64,000 nt of DNA. It comes from Gammaproteobacteria bacterium CG_4_10_14_0_2_um_filter_38_22 (lineage in GTDB: Bacteria > Pseudomonadota > Gammaproteobacteria > Coxiellales > Coxiellaceae). The notes beneath the pieces were generated by a model, which was not told the DNA's origin, searched no databases, and saw nothing but the letters and a program-made list of their open reading frames with translations. The position numbers and the translations under genes are program-made. Numbering within the stretch: the stretch's first letter is position 1; each line of letters begins with the position of its first letter. The stretch lies in contig PFPT01000021.1 in NCBI GenBank assembly GCA_002793195.1, positions 1 to 64,000 of the forward strand, in the 5' to 3' direction. Below are positions 50,189 through 59,330 of the stretch, piece by piece.

Positions 50189-50752
50189 ATGGAAATTTTA
50201 AAAGAAGCCGATATTGATTTCGCTGTCGAGCAAATCAAAAAAGGCAAGGTGATCGCTTATCCTACTGAAGCCGTTTTTGGATTGGGATGTGATCCAGATA
50301 ATATCGATGCGGTTTCTCGTATTCTACAAATTAAACATCGCGCGCTGGATAAAGGGTTTATTTTAGTTGCATCTGACTGGGATCAAATTGAACCTCTTGT
50401 TGTCTCACTACAACCTGAATTACTCACCCGTGTTTTTGCAACCTGGCCTGGACCGATCACTTGGTTATTTCCTGCAAGTGAGAAAGTGCCTTTTTGGATT
50501 CGAGGTAATCACCATTCTGTTGCCGTACGCATTACAGCACATCCCGTTTGCAAAAAATTATGTGAACAATTTGGCGGCCCATTGATTTCTACCAGTTGCA
50601 ATAAAAGCGGTGATCCACCTGCACGTGATATTCGCAGCATTAAAATCATGCTCAGTGATACAGTCGATTATGTGATTGATGCTCAACTTGGCGGCCGCAT
50701 GAAACCCACTGAAATCCGCGATGCATTAACAGGCGAAATTATTCGCGCTTAA
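50189..50752 (+). CDS. tsaC: Threonylcarbamoyl-AMP synthase TsaC
   Basis: First step of N6-threonylcarbamoyladenosine formation in tRNA. The ATG at 50189 gives 187 residues starting MEILKEADIDFAVEQIKKG, matching the family; a TTG 33 bases earlier is less likely. Motifs GKVIAYPTEAVFGLGCDP, KHRALDKGFILVA, WPGPITWLFPA and LISTSCNKSGDPP are those of the YrdC domain. After topA, as often in this class. Confidence 0.94.
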   Translation: MEILKEADIDFAVEQIKKGKVIAYPTEAVFGLGCDPDNIDAVSRILQIKHRALDKGFILVASDWDQIEPLVVSLQPELLTRVFATWPGPITWLFPASEKVPFWIRGNHHSVAVRITAHPVCKKLCEQFGGPLISTSCNKSGDPPARDIRSIKIMLSDTVDYVIDAQLGGRMKPTEIRDALTGEIIRA

Positions 50753-50809
50753 TTTCCAGCATTAACTACTCATATTTCAAATCACGGCATTATTTAAGGA
50801 CACCTCATC

Positions 50810-51352
50810 ATGGAAGTATTTAAAAACGCGTTATGGCACCGTATTTTTAGAAAATTTTCCATTTTATTATCCATCGAAGCAACGTTGGCTATCGTTATTT
50901 CCTATTACGCTGGCGTATTTTTAGGAACACTTTATTATTCTAAAATACCTGAAATCAGCGGATTATGGTGCGCCATTTCTGGCATCATTGTGCTACAAGT
51001 GCTCATCAAAGAATCTTTTTCTGCAGCCTGGATTCGTGTGCTTGGCTCATTCTTAGGGGCATTGACCAGCTTCATTTTTGCAACACTCATGGGTGACACA
51101 ATACTAGCGTTAACCCTTTGTGTTTTCATTACTGTGATGCTCACATCAATTTTCAAAATCAAACAAACTTTTCGCTTAGCTGGATTAACCGCTGCAATCA
51201 TCATCATCGTAGGCTCGCTGGAACCAAGCATTTCACCTTTCATGAACGCCTTTTCACGCTTTGCAGAATCTGCCATCGGCGCCATCATTGCCATCATCAT
51301 CACTGCGACATGCTATCCCTTGCGAAAAAAATTGCAGTTGTTGGATCATTGA
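50810..51352 (+). CDS. FUSC-like integral membrane protein
   Basis: 180 residues with about six hydrophobic helices. The sequence SGLWCAISGIIVLQ followed by AWIRVLGSFLGALTSFIFATLMGD resembles the repeated half-unit of the FUSC/aromatic-acid exporter family, but no cytosolic domain is present. Substrate unknown. AAGGA precedes the ATG. Confidence 0.7.
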   Translation: MEVFKNALWHRIFRKFSILLSIEATLAIVISYYAGVFLGTLYYSKIPEISGLWCAISGIIVLQVLIKESFSAAWIRVLGSFLGALTSFIFATLMGDTILALTLCVFITVMLTSIFKIKQTFRLAGLTAAIIIIVGSLEPSISPFMNAFSRFAESAIGAIIAIIITATCYPLRKKLQLLDH

Positions 51353-51392
51353 GTAAAATAAGTAACCTTATTTTGCTTTTCGGATGTACGTT

Positions 51393-53141
51393 ATGAAAGA
51401 AACACTGGTTTTACTCATCAAACAATCACTCTCGGCTTTATCCATTTCTGATGTATCAGAAAACGACATCCAACTCACTCGCACCAAAACAGCGACACAC
51501 GGTGATTTTGCAACCAATATCGCCATGTTACTTGCTAAAAAACACGCTTTAAACCCGCGTGAATTGGCAGAAAAAATTATAGCGCATTTACCCAAAAATA
51601 CGGATGTAAAAAAAGTAGAAATAGCAGGACCTGGTTTTATTAATTTTTTTCTCAGCGCCAATAGCGAGCACGATGCTATCAAACAAGCTTTAACGCTTGG
51701 CGAAAAATACGGTTGCAGCAATATTGGTAATAATAAAAAAATTCATATTGAATTTGTTTCTGCCAATCCAACAGGGCCATTGCATGTTGGTCACGGACGC
51801 AGCGCTGCATTTGGCGCTTGCGTTTCTAATTTGTTAGCTGCAATCGGTTATAACGTGCATCGAGAATATTATGTAAATGATGCAGGACGTCAAATGCGTA
51901 TTTTAGGCGCCAGCATTTGGATGCGCTATATCACGCTATTTGATCGCACTTTAACGTTACCACTGAATGTCTATCGCGGTGATTATGTAATTGATATCGC
52001 AAAAACATTACATAAATTACATGGTGAAGCCTTTTTATTACCACAAGAAAAAATTGACTCACTCTTTCCCAAAATTGAAGATAATGCAGATAACAAAGAT
52101 ATTTTCATTGATCAATTTATTGAAAATTTATCATCTGCTTTAGGCGCAACACAATTTGAAATAGTCAGAAAACTAGGTGTTGATGAAGTAACAGCTGATA
52201 TTAAAAATGACCTCATGGAATTTGGCGTCACTTATAACGAATGGTTTCCTGAAAGTAAATTATACGAAACAGGTTGGCTAGAAACAGGCATCGAAACATT
52301 AAAAAAACACGGCTTCACTTTTGAAAAAGAAGGTGCGCTGTGGTTTCGCGCAACGGATTTAGGCGATGAAAAAGACCGTGTTCTGGTACGCGCAAATGGC
52401 GTTCCCACTTACTTTGCATCCGATGTGGCTTATCATACTTATAAATACGATCAAGGCTACGATCAAATCATTGATGTTTTTGGTGCTGATCATCACGGTT
52501 ATTTACCTAGAATCAAAGCATTTTTACAAGGCCTTGGCAAAGACACCCTGAAATTAAAAATTTTATTAGTACAGTTTGCGATTTTATATCGCGGCGCTGA
52601 GCGTGTGCAAATGTCAACACGCTCAGGTGAATTTGTTACGCTACGCGAATTACGCAAAGAAGTCGGCAATGATGCCACGCGCTTTTTTTATATTATGCGC
52701 AAACCGGAACAACACCTGGATTTTGATTTGGAGCTAGCAAAATCAACCACCAATGAAAATCCAGTTTACTATATTCAATATGCGCATGCGCGAATTTGCA
52801 GCGTATGGAGACAACTGGCTGAAAAAAAATTATCCTGGCATAAAGAAAATGGCTTGTCACAATTAAACTTGCTCACACTAGATGAAGAAAAAAGTTTGGT
52901 AGCCACCATCGCAAGCTTCCCTGAATTCATTTTATCGGCCGGAGAGCAATACGCACCACACAAAGTCGCGCACTATTTACAAACAGTGGCACAACATTTT
53001 CATGCTTATTATAATGCACATAAGTTTATTGTCGATGATGCAGCAACACGCGATGCCAGATTGTGTTTGGTTTCTGCCACTCAACAAACGTTAAAAAATG
53101 GACTAACCCTATTAGGTGTTTCAGCACCGGAAGCGATGTAA
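51393..53141 (+). CDS. argS: Arginyl-tRNA synthetase
   Basis: Charges tRNA-Arg. The ATG at 51393 (GGA upstream) gives 582 residues starting MKETLVLLIKQSL; an ATG three codons earlier is possible. It has the N-terminal Add-1 domain (VEIAGPGFINFFLS), the HIGH motif in ANPTGPLHVGHGRSAAFG and the C-terminal DALR domain (YIQYAHARICSV onward). The ANPTGPLHVGH form differs from the APNVAKEMHVGH form of E. coli. Followed directly by a SPOR protein gene. Confidence 0.96.
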   Translation: MKETLVLLIKQSLSALSISDVSENDIQLTRTKTATHGDFATNIAMLLAKKHALNPRELAEKIIAHLPKNTDVKKVEIAGPGFINFFLSANSEHDAIKQALTLGEKYGCSNIGNNKKIHIEFVSANPTGPLHVGHGRSAAFGACVSNLLAAIGYNVHREYYVNDAGRQMRILGASIWMRYITLFDRTLTLPLNVYRGDYVIDIAKTLHKLHGEAFLLPQEKIDSLFPKIEDNADNKDIFIDQFIENLSSALGATQFEIVRKLGVDEVTADIKNDLMEFGVTYNEWFPESKLYETGWLETGIETLKKHGFTFEKEGALWFRATDLGDEKDRVLVRANGVPTYFASDVAYHTYKYDQGYDQIIDVFGADHHGYLPRIKAFLQGLGKDTLKLKILLVQFAILYRGAERVQMSTRSGEFVTLRELRKEVGNDATRFFYIMRKPEQHLDFDLELAKSTTNENPVYYIQYAHARICSVWRQLAEKKLSWHKENGLSQLNLLTLDEEKSLVATIASFPEFILSAGEQYAPHKVAHYLQTVAQHFHAYYNAHKFIVDDAATRDARLCLVSATQQTLKNGLTLLGVSAPEAM

Positions 53142-53145
53142 CTTT

Positions 53146-53805
53146 ATGCGAGATTATGCAAACAAATCTAACAGACCCGCCAAAAAAAAATCGGGCAGTC
53201 AAGATAAACTCAGCAATGGCATGCTCATCCTCGCGCTTGTTTTTGCAGGCATTGCCACTTTTCATTTTATTGATATGCATTTATTACCAAAAAACAAAAC
53301 AGTGCCAACAAACAATCTCATTCCCATCAAAACACCAACTCAAAATACCCATACCGAAATAGCAAAACCTATCGCATTGAATAAAAAAACAACCACAAAT
53401 ATAATCACAAATAAACTGAACACTGAAAAAACCCAGCCTCGTTTTGATTTTTACAAATTACTACCGAAAATGACCGTTATCGTTCCAACGCAAAATGATG
53501 GCTCTCAAAAACAATCCAATACGCCTATCACTTCATCAACACCCAAAACCGTTTCAGCATCAACACCAGGCGCTTATATTCTACAAGTTGCATCACTGCC
53601 CAAAAAATCCGCTGCAATACAAACACAAGTTGTTTTGAAAAAGGCGGGGTACCAAACTTTTATACAACGCTATCAGGCATCCGATAGCAGCACATGGTAT
53701 CGCGTTATGATTGGCCCATTCATGCACCTCAAAGCAGCCGCACAAGAACAAAATAAACTGGCGATGCACCATGTCCCTGCTTTGTTATTGCGTGTATCAA
53801 AATAG
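53146..53805 (+). CDS. SPOR-domain membrane protein, FtsN-like
   Basis: 219 residues: a basic cytoplasmic N-terminus, one transmembrane helix (about 25-44), a Thr/Asn/Lys-rich periplasmic linker and a C-terminal SPOR domain (about 145-218) with YILQVASLPKKSAAIQTQVVLKKAGY and WYRVMIGPF. SPOR domains bind denuded septal peptidoglycan. The topology matches FtsN-type division proteins, which often follow argS. The start at 53146 lies five bases after the argS stop. Confidence 0.85.
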   Translation: MRDYANKSNRPAKKKSGSQDKLSNGMLILALVFAGIATFHFIDMHLLPKNKTVPTNNLIPIKTPTQNTHTEIAKPIALNKKTTTNIITNKLNTEKTQPRFDFYKLLPKMTVIVPTQNDGSQKQSNTPITSSTPKTVSASTPGAYILQVASLPKKSAAIQTQVVLKKAGYQTFIQRYQASDSSTWYRVMIGPFMHLKAAAQEQNKLAMHHVPALLLRVSK

Positions 53806-53842
53806 CGTCAAAAATGGGGTAGCTATCACATCACTGACATGA

Positions 53843-55057
53843 TTAAGAAAGAGGAACAGACACCCGAACTGCATCACTAGAATCAGCAATATTGCTATGC
53901 GTATTAAAAAAATCTGAGATAGAAGCAAGTTCACGCTGAGGTGCTTTTTTCCATTCTGGGTTATCTGCTTCAGCATTACCTCGTACGCAGCCAAAATAAC
54001 TGCAAACCGCTAACAAAAAAGCGAGCGGCCCAAATATCACACCATAAATCGTTAAAAGCGTTTGATCTAATGTTGCACCTGACTGACAAAATAAATGAAG
54101 CATATTGAATTGGCTTGATTCAGATGGAGATGAGTAGCCCAGTTGGCTTGGACTATAACCCGTTGTAAATGTATATCTCAACAAAGAGCAGTGGCGCTCT
54201 TTACTTGCGCACAGCTCCAATAAAGCTTCTCTTGTGAATTGTCCTACTGGATTACCCCACATGCCACCATAAGTTTTCATAGGAGGCCAAATTGCAGTAG
54301 CTGTATCTCGCACTAATTCTGCGCAAGAGGTCAGAAATTTCAAATTATCACTACCATCTTGAGTTGCTGATACTTCCCCAGTACTGAGCATAAGCGGTCC
54401 GACACTTTTAAAGTAAGACCATAGAATGGCAGCAACCATAGATATAAAAAATGTAGCCAGCAAAAGATAAGGGATGACAGAGCTAGAAAACAAGGTGTTA
54501 TATGTTCTTTTAAGTTCGTCAAAATGAGCTCTTTCAAGCAATTTAAATTTTTGACACCTGGGGTCTCTCAATATCTTTGCAAAAAAAGCCTTATCGAAAG
54601 AAGAGGAGGGGAGAATGCCGGGAGAAGATTGAAGACTTTCTAATGGAGGCAATGATCTTGCTAACAATAAATTAGGCGCAACACGATGAAAAGAGCCTGG
54701 AATGAAGCCATAATTACCTACGCTGTAAAGTATTTGATTGTTTCCGTTATATGTCGTCCACACCTTATTTTTAACCAGTTTAGCCAAAGAAAGTGCCACT
54801 AATTCCAACTTATGATTATAATAGTTATCTGAATCTGTTACTGCTCCATTGAATAATCTATTAACAAAGCGCAATGCATTTAAGTCTTTAAACTCAAAAA
54901 CATACTCCGCAATCACACCCCAGATATCAGCGACTTTAAAAATCGTGTCAACAGGAGACGTAATATCAGCTGAATCAAAGATAGGCCTTTTTTTCATCAA
55001 AGGGGGCATAGCCACACTCTGAGCTGCACTTAATAAAGGTGTACTTTCACGTGTCAT
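53843..55057 (-). CDS. Unknown two-helix membrane protein with F-box-like segment
   Basis: 404 residues. The start at 55057 has GGGAG eight bases upstream; a further 16 in-frame codons precede it. Residues about 38-72 (WGVIAEYVFEFKDLNALRFV followed by NRLFN) resemble an F-box: a hydrophobic helix, an acidic/aromatic linker, then DLNALRFVNR. Two transmembrane helices lie at about 193-216 and 333-356, enclosing a cysteine-containing loop. There is no signal peptide. F-box proteins in bacteria are mostly secreted effectors that recruit host ubiquitin ligases; that role is inferred. Inserted between argS-SPOR and hslVU. Confidence 0.6.
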   Translation of the reverse strand: MTRESTPLLSAAQSVAMPPLMKKRPIFDSADITSPVDTIFKVADIWGVIAEYVFEFKDLNALRFVNRLFNGAVTDSDNYYNHKLELVALSLAKLVKNKVWTTYNGNNQILYSVGNYGFIPGSFHRVAPNLLLARSLPPLESLQSSPGILPSSSFDKAFFAKILRDPRCQKFKLLERAHFDELKRTYNTLFSSSVIPYLLLATFFISMVAAILWSYFKSVGPLMLSTGEVSATQDGSDNLKFLTSCAELVRDTATAIWPPMKTYGGMWGNPVGQFTREALLELCASKERHCSLLRYTFTTGYSPSQLGYSSPSESSQFNMLHLFCQSGATLDQTLLTIYGVIFGPLAFLLAVCSYFGCVRGNAEADNPEWKKAPQRELASISDFFNTHSNIADSSDAVRVSVPLS

Positions 55058-55206
55058 TTTTATTCTCCCGTATTCTTTAAAAGCTGCAAAAAAAGATCTG
55101 CGCAATATTTAATCAGATTTTACTGGGTAAATGTTAAAACAATATGAAATGCACGCTGGAAATACCGCCAAATCAACTTAGCAGCACCGCTCAAAATAGC
55201 TATCTA

Positions 55207-55232
55207 TTGAAATATCTATCATTCACCCCCAT
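55207..55232 (+). promoter_or_regulatory. Sigma-32-type heat-shock promoter of hslVU
   Basis: TTGAAA (55207-55212) and CCCCAT (55227-55232) with a 14-base spacer, close to the RpoH consensus. It lies about 40 bases before the hslV start and is consistent with the known heat-shock control of hslVU. Confidence 0.75.
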
Positions 55233-55269
55233 CTGATTTCAAATTAGATCCTAAAACAGGGGAAATTTT

Positions 55270-55815
55270 GTGGAACAATATCGCGGCACAACGATTTTAT
55301 CGATTCGACGTAACGGAAAAGTAGTTATCGGCGGAGATGGACAAGTCTCAATGGGAAATACGATCCTAAAAGGCAATGCAAAAAAAGTGCGTCGTTTATA
55401 TAATAGTAAAGTCATTGCCGGTTTTGCAGGTGGCACGGCTGATGCATTTACCTTATTCGAAAAATTTGAAGGGAAATTAGAAAAACATCAAGGCAATTTA
55501 TTGCGTGCAGCCGTTGAGCTAGCCAAAGATTGGCGCACCGACAAAATGCTGCGCCGACTGGAAGCCTTACTCTGTGTTGCTGATAGCAAAACCTCTTTAA
55601 TTCTTACTGGCAATGGCGATGTTATTGAGCCTGAACGCGGCGGCATCATGGCGATTGGTTCGGGCGGTCATTTTGCACAATCTGCAGCCATTGCTTTACA
55701 AGAAAATACAAAATTATCTGCACACGATATTGTCACAAAAAGTTTAACTATCGCTGCCAGTGTTTGCGTTTATACAAACACCCATTTCACCATCGAAGAA
55801 TTAGATTCAGAATAA
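55270..55815 (+). CDS. hslV: ATP-dependent protease peptidase subunit HslV
   Basis: Peptidase of the HslUV (ClpYQ) proteasome-like complex. 181 residues from a GTG start with AGGGGAAA upstream. The N-terminus [20 protein letters not shown] places the catalytic Thr at residue 7 after a six-residue propeptide, whereas E. coli HslV has it at residue 2. [23 protein letters not shown] and [13 protein letters not shown] are typical. Followed by hslU after 17 bases. Confidence 0.96.
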   Translation: MEQYRGTTILSIRRNGKVVIGGDGQVSMGNTILKGNAKKVRRLYNSKVIAGFAGGTADAFTLFEKFEGKLEKHQGNLLRAAVELAKDWRTDKMLRRLEALLCVADSKTSLILTGNGDVIEPERGGIMAIGSGGHFAQSAAIALQENTKLSAHDIVTKSLTIAASVCVYTNTHFTIEELDSE

Positions 55816-55832
55816 ACCCACAAGAGAACATC

Positions 55833-57209
55833 ATGTCAGAATTACAAACTATCAATGAAACGTTAAACGAAACACTCACACCAACACAAATCGTGTTTGA
55901 ACTTGATAAATATATCATCGGGCAAAATGATGCAAAACGCGCTGTTGCCATCGCGTTGCGTAACCGCTGGCGTCGAATGCAGCTACCTGAAAGCTTACGA
56001 GTTGAAATCACACCAAAAAATATTTTAATGATTGGGCCGACTGGTGTTGGTAAAACAGAAATCGCGCGACGCCTTGCTCATTTAGCAAACGCACCTTTCA
56101 TTAAAGTAGAGGCAACCAAATTTACAGAAGTAGGTTACGTCGGTCGTGATGTTGATTCCATTGTGCGTGACTTAATGGATATCGCTGTAAAAATGACTCG
56201 CGAAAAAGCCACATCCAAAGTAGAAAAACAAGCGTATCATGCAGCAGTCGAACGCGTACTTGATGCATTATTACCAAAGCCACGCGGACAATTCGCAGAT
56301 CAACCCGCTGAAAATATCACAGAAGAAAAAGCAGATTCTGCAACACGTCAACTCTACCGCAAAAAATTAGAAGCAGGCGAGCTAGATGAAAAAGAAATCG
56401 AAGTCGATTTATCTTTAAACGCGATGAATGTAGAAATCATGGGGCCGCCCGGCATGGAAGAAATGACAGGGCAATTACAAAGCATGATGGAAAACTTATC
56501 CAACAAACGCAGCAAAACACGCCGACTAAAAGTAAAAAAAGCACTCAAGCTATTACAGGAAGAAGAAGCATCTCGATTAGTAAACGAAGACGAAATTCGC
56601 GCTATTGCACTAGAAAATGTGCAACAAAATGGCATTGTATTTCTTGATGAGATCGACAAAATCTGCAAACGCTCCGAACATGGCGGCGATGTTTCTCGTG
56701 AAGGGGTGCAACGTGATTTGTTACCGCTCGTTGAAGGCTGCGCTGTTAATACAAAATATGGCATCGTAAAAACGGATCACATTTTATTTATTGCTTCTGG
56801 CGCATTTCATTTAGCAAAACCATCTGACTTGGTTCCTGAATTGCAAGGCCGTTTTCCTATTCGTGTAGAATTAAAATCACTCAAAACACCTGAGTTCGTG
56901 CGTATTTTAACAGAACCCAACGCATCATTAACGGAACAATATGTTGCATTAATGGGCACAGAAGGTTTTCAATTAGCATTTGCGAAAGATGGCATTCAAC
57001 GCATCGCGGAAATTGCAACGCTTGTGAATGACAAAGCCGAAAATATCGGCGCACGTCGTCTGCACACGGTGCTGGAAAAATTACTGGATCAAATTTCATT
57101 TGATGCAACAGAAAAAAATGGTGATGCTTTTGTTATCACTTCAAAATATGTTGATGATCAACTGGATGAATTAGCAAAAGATGAAGATTTGAGTCGATCC
57201 ATTTTATAA
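55833..57209 (+). CDS. hslU: ATP-dependent protease ATPase subunit HslU
   Basis: AAA+ unfoldase partner of HslV. The start at 55833 gives 458 residues. [34 protein letters not shown] is the family start (a 20-residue core is [15 protein letters not shown]); Walker A is [14 protein letters not shown], Walker [11 protein letters not shown], and sensor region [15 protein letters not shown]. The I domain (about 110-240) is acidic and Lys-rich as usual. A 10-bp hairpin includes the stop codon. Confidence 0.97.
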   Translation: MSELQTINETLNETLTPTQIVFELDKYIIGQNDAKRAVAIALRNRWRRMQLPESLRVEITPKNILMIGPTGVGKTEIARRLAHLANAPFIKVEATKFTEVGYVGRDVDSIVRDLMDIAVKMTREKATSKVEKQAYHAAVERVLDALLPKPRGQFADQPAENITEEKADSATRQLYRKKLEAGELDEKEIEVDLSLNAMNVEIMGPPGMEEMTGQLQSMMENLSNKRSKTRRLKVKKALKLLQEEEASRLVNEDEIRAIALENVQQNGIVFLDEIDKICKRSEHGGDVSREGVQRDLLPLVEGCAVNTKYGIVKTDHILFIASGAFHLAKPSDLVPELQGRFPIRVELKSLKTPEFVRILTEPNASLTEQYVALMGTEGFQLAFAKDGIQRIAEIATLVNDKAENIGARRLHTVLEKLLDQISFDATEKNGDAFVITSKYVDDQLDELAKDEDLSRSIL

Positions 57210-57218
57210 TCGACTCAA
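57189..57218 (+). terminator. Hairpin overlapping the hslU stop
   Basis: TTGAGTCGAT and ATCGACTCAA form a perfect 10-bp stem around a ten-base loop that contains the end of hslU, followed by GTTTATTT. Probable terminator of hslVU, although the T-run is interrupted. Confidence 0.55.
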
Positions 57219-57253
57219 GTTTATTTACAGCTACTGCAATTTTAACTATTGCT

Positions 57254-57598
57254 TCATGGGCGTGCGGGCGCCTTACCTTTAGGTTGAGCCTTGCTGTGTG
57301 GTTGATCAGCATCTTCTGCTTTTTTCGGTGAAAAAAGCGTGCTTGGGTTACTAACAGTATGGCTCTCTAGCATCGCCATCTTCTTATTCACAACTTCTTG
57401 CAGCAGCTTGATATCTGTAGATGTGCCATGCATTTTCTCAATCTCGGCCTTACCTTCAGACAGCAGACGCTTAACTTCATTTTTGGCATTGTCATCATTT
57501 GGCACATTCATTATCAACTCGCCCTGTTTGCTGACGAGACGCTCTACCGCTATTTCTGCTTTGCTCAATGTCTTAAATCCAAATAACGAACTTGACAT
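57254..57598 (-). CDS. Hypothetical small protein
   Basis: 114 residues, not recognised. The start at 57598 has GAGAGG five bases upstream. The first 90 residues are predicted helical and charged (ELIMNVPNDDNAKNEVKRLL, IKLLQEVVNKKMAMLE); the last 25 are Lys/Pro/Ala-rich and basic. No signal peptide or membrane helix. Its phasin-like size and composition are not enough to assign a family. Convergent with hslU. Confidence 0.55.
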   Translation of the reverse strand: MSSSLFGFKTLSKAEIAVERLVSKQGELIMNVPNDDNAKNEVKRLLSEGKAEIEKMHGTSTDIKLLQEVVNKKMAMLESHTVSNPSTLFSPKKAEDADQPHSKAQPKGKAPARP

Positions 57599-57954
57599 AA
57601 TCACCTCTCTTTATTTTTCCACTCCATTGTGACACCAAATAATTATAGTCAATAACCCGCATTTCGCACATATTTAACGCATTGAAATATAACAATATTT
57701 TATCATTTTTTCTAAGCGTCTTGCTATACGAAACATTTCTCTTCCCTTTGCAAAAGGGTTGCGCAAACTGTTTTCCCCTCTCTTTGTAAAAAGGAGATTG
57801 GGAGAAATTTTTAAAAACTATTTAGAAAGCCCCCCTTTTTCAAAAAGGAAGCTTGCTTAAGTACGTACTGTATAAAATCAATTTATGTCACAAAGCCTAA
57901 AAAATATCTGCTTTAGATCGCTATTCATTGCCACACCCTCTTTCCGCCGTTATC
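57599..57954. other. Intergenic region with hairpin cluster before ubiE
   Basis: About 350 bases without a supported gene. It contains three similar CCYTTT...AARGG hairpins at 57741-57852 (separate entry). The remainder is AT-rich and presumably holds the ubiE promoter, which could not be pinned down. Confidence 0.55.
57741..57852. repeat. Three related hairpins in tandem
   Basis: Unit 1 CCCTTT...AAAGGG (57744-57758), unit 2 around CTCTTTGTAAAAAGGAGATT (57779-57798), unit 3 CCTTTTTCAAAAAGG (57834-57848). They share a C-rich, T-run, A-run, G-rich layout. They look like degraded copies of one short palindromic intergenic repeat. Confidence 0.5.
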
Positions 57955-58725
57955 ATGACTCGCATGAAAACACCTAAAAAAAATGACACTCAAACACACT
58001 TTGGCTATGAAACGATTGATGCGTCAGAAAAAGCAGAGCGCGTCGCTAGCGTATTTCATTCTGTCGCACAAAAATATGATGTGATGAATGATTTAATGTC
58101 GCTAGGCATTCACCGTTTATGGAAAAAAACAGCCATTGATTTACTTGGCATTCACACCGGACAAACTGTTTTAGATATTGCTGGCGGCACAGGTGACTTA
58201 ACCGCAAAAATCAGTGAGAAAATTGGCACAACAGGTAAAGTATTTTTAACAGACATCAACAGCAGCATGTTATCAGTGGGTCGCGATCGCATGATCGACA
58301 AAGGATTGTTTGGCAACATTGAATACGCACTCGCGGATGCAGAAAAACTACCCTTTGCTGATAACACATTCGATCGCTTAATCATTGGATTTGGTTTACG
58401 CAACGTAACCAACAAAGACGCTGCATTGTGCGCTATGTTTCGCGTATTAAAACCCGGCGGTCGCGCACTGATTTTAGAATTCTCAAAACCAACAGCGCCT
58501 GGATTAAAACCCATTTATGATGCTTACTCTTTTAAAATTTTACCTTGGTTGGGCAAAACAATTTTAAATGATCCAGACAGTTATCGTTATTTAGCAGAAT
58601 CTATTCGTATGCATCCAGATCAAGCAACCTTAAAAAATATGATGCAAAACGCAGGCTTTGAAAAATGTGACGTGCACAATTTATCCGGCGGCATTGTGGC
58701 AATACATCGGGGGTTTAAATTTTGA
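57955..58725 (+). CDS. ubiE: Ubiquinone/menaquinone biosynthesis C-methyltransferase UbiE
   Basis: SAM-dependent C-methylation in quinone synthesis. The start is taken at ATG 57955 (256 residues); ATG 57964 is equally possible and neither has a good Shine-Dalgarno. Family blocks: [58 protein letters not shown] and [17 protein letters not shown]. Overlaps ubiJ by four bases. Confidence 0.96.
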   Translation: MTRMKTPKKNDTQTHFGYETIDASEKAERVASVFHSVAQKYDVMNDLMSLGIHRLWKKTAIDLLGIHTGQTVLDIAGGTGDLTAKISEKIGTTGKVFLTDINSSMLSVGRDRMIDKGLFGNIEYALADAEKLPFADNTFDRLIIGFGLRNVTNKDAALCAMFRVLKPGGRALILEFSKPTAPGLKPIYDAYSFKILPWLGKTILNDPDSYRYLAESIRMHPDQATLKNMMQNAGFEKCDVHNLSGGIVAIHRGFKF

Positions 58726-59330
58726 TCCTCACGTTATTATTACCTGCGCTTGAAAAAATCATCAATAGCGCATTAAAAGCAGATCCTGATGCTATAGCAA
58801 AAATAGCCTGTCTTGAAAATCAGGTCATTGAAATAAATTGTGATGACTGGCAAATGCGATTTTATATTATCTGCGGCAAACAGGAACTGCAGTTTGAGAA
58901 AAAATATCATGGTGCACCCAACACGATTATTAAAGGCACACTCAACCACTTTCTACACCTCTTCATAAAAGGCGCGGATACACAAACCGCCTTTCATTAT
59001 CCCGTCGATATTGAAGGAGATACACATAACATTGAGATATTGCGCAACACGTTTAAAAATCTAGATCTCGATTTCGAAGAAAAATTATCACAATTGTTAG
59101 GCGACACATTAGCGCATCGCATTTTTTCTAAAATAAAAAATACAAAAAAATCACTTGGAAATGCAGGGAAAAAAATAATTGATCAAACTAAAGAATATAT
59201 TTATTTTGAAGCAAAAAGCTTAGCGACACGCAAACAGGTTGAGCAATTCTATAACGATATTGCAAAATTGAGAGACGATGTTGAACGTGCAGAAGCCAAA
59301 GTGAATTTAATTGAAGAGTCGACGAAATGA
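58722..59330 (+). CDS. ubiJ: Ubiquinone biosynthesis accessory factor UbiJ
   Basis: A lipid-binding SCP2-type protein that organises the cytosolic Ubi complex. 202 residues: an SCP2 domain (about 1-115) with a strand pattern ending in the conserved [20 protein letters not shown], then basic helices and a C-terminal coiled coil with [20 protein letters not shown], as in UbiJ. The start is probably TTG in the TTGA overlap with ubiE. Overlaps ubiB by four bases. Confidence 0.87.
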   Translation: MILTLLLPALEKIINSALKADPDAIAKIACLENQVIEINCDDWQMRFYIICGKQELQFEKKYHGAPNTIIKGTLNHFLHLFIKGADTQTAFHYPVDIEGDTHNIEILRNTFKNLDLDFEEKLSQLLGDTLAHRIFSKIKNTKKSLGNAGKKIIDQTKEYIYFEAKSLATRKQVEQFYNDIAKLRDDVERAEAKVNLIEESTK

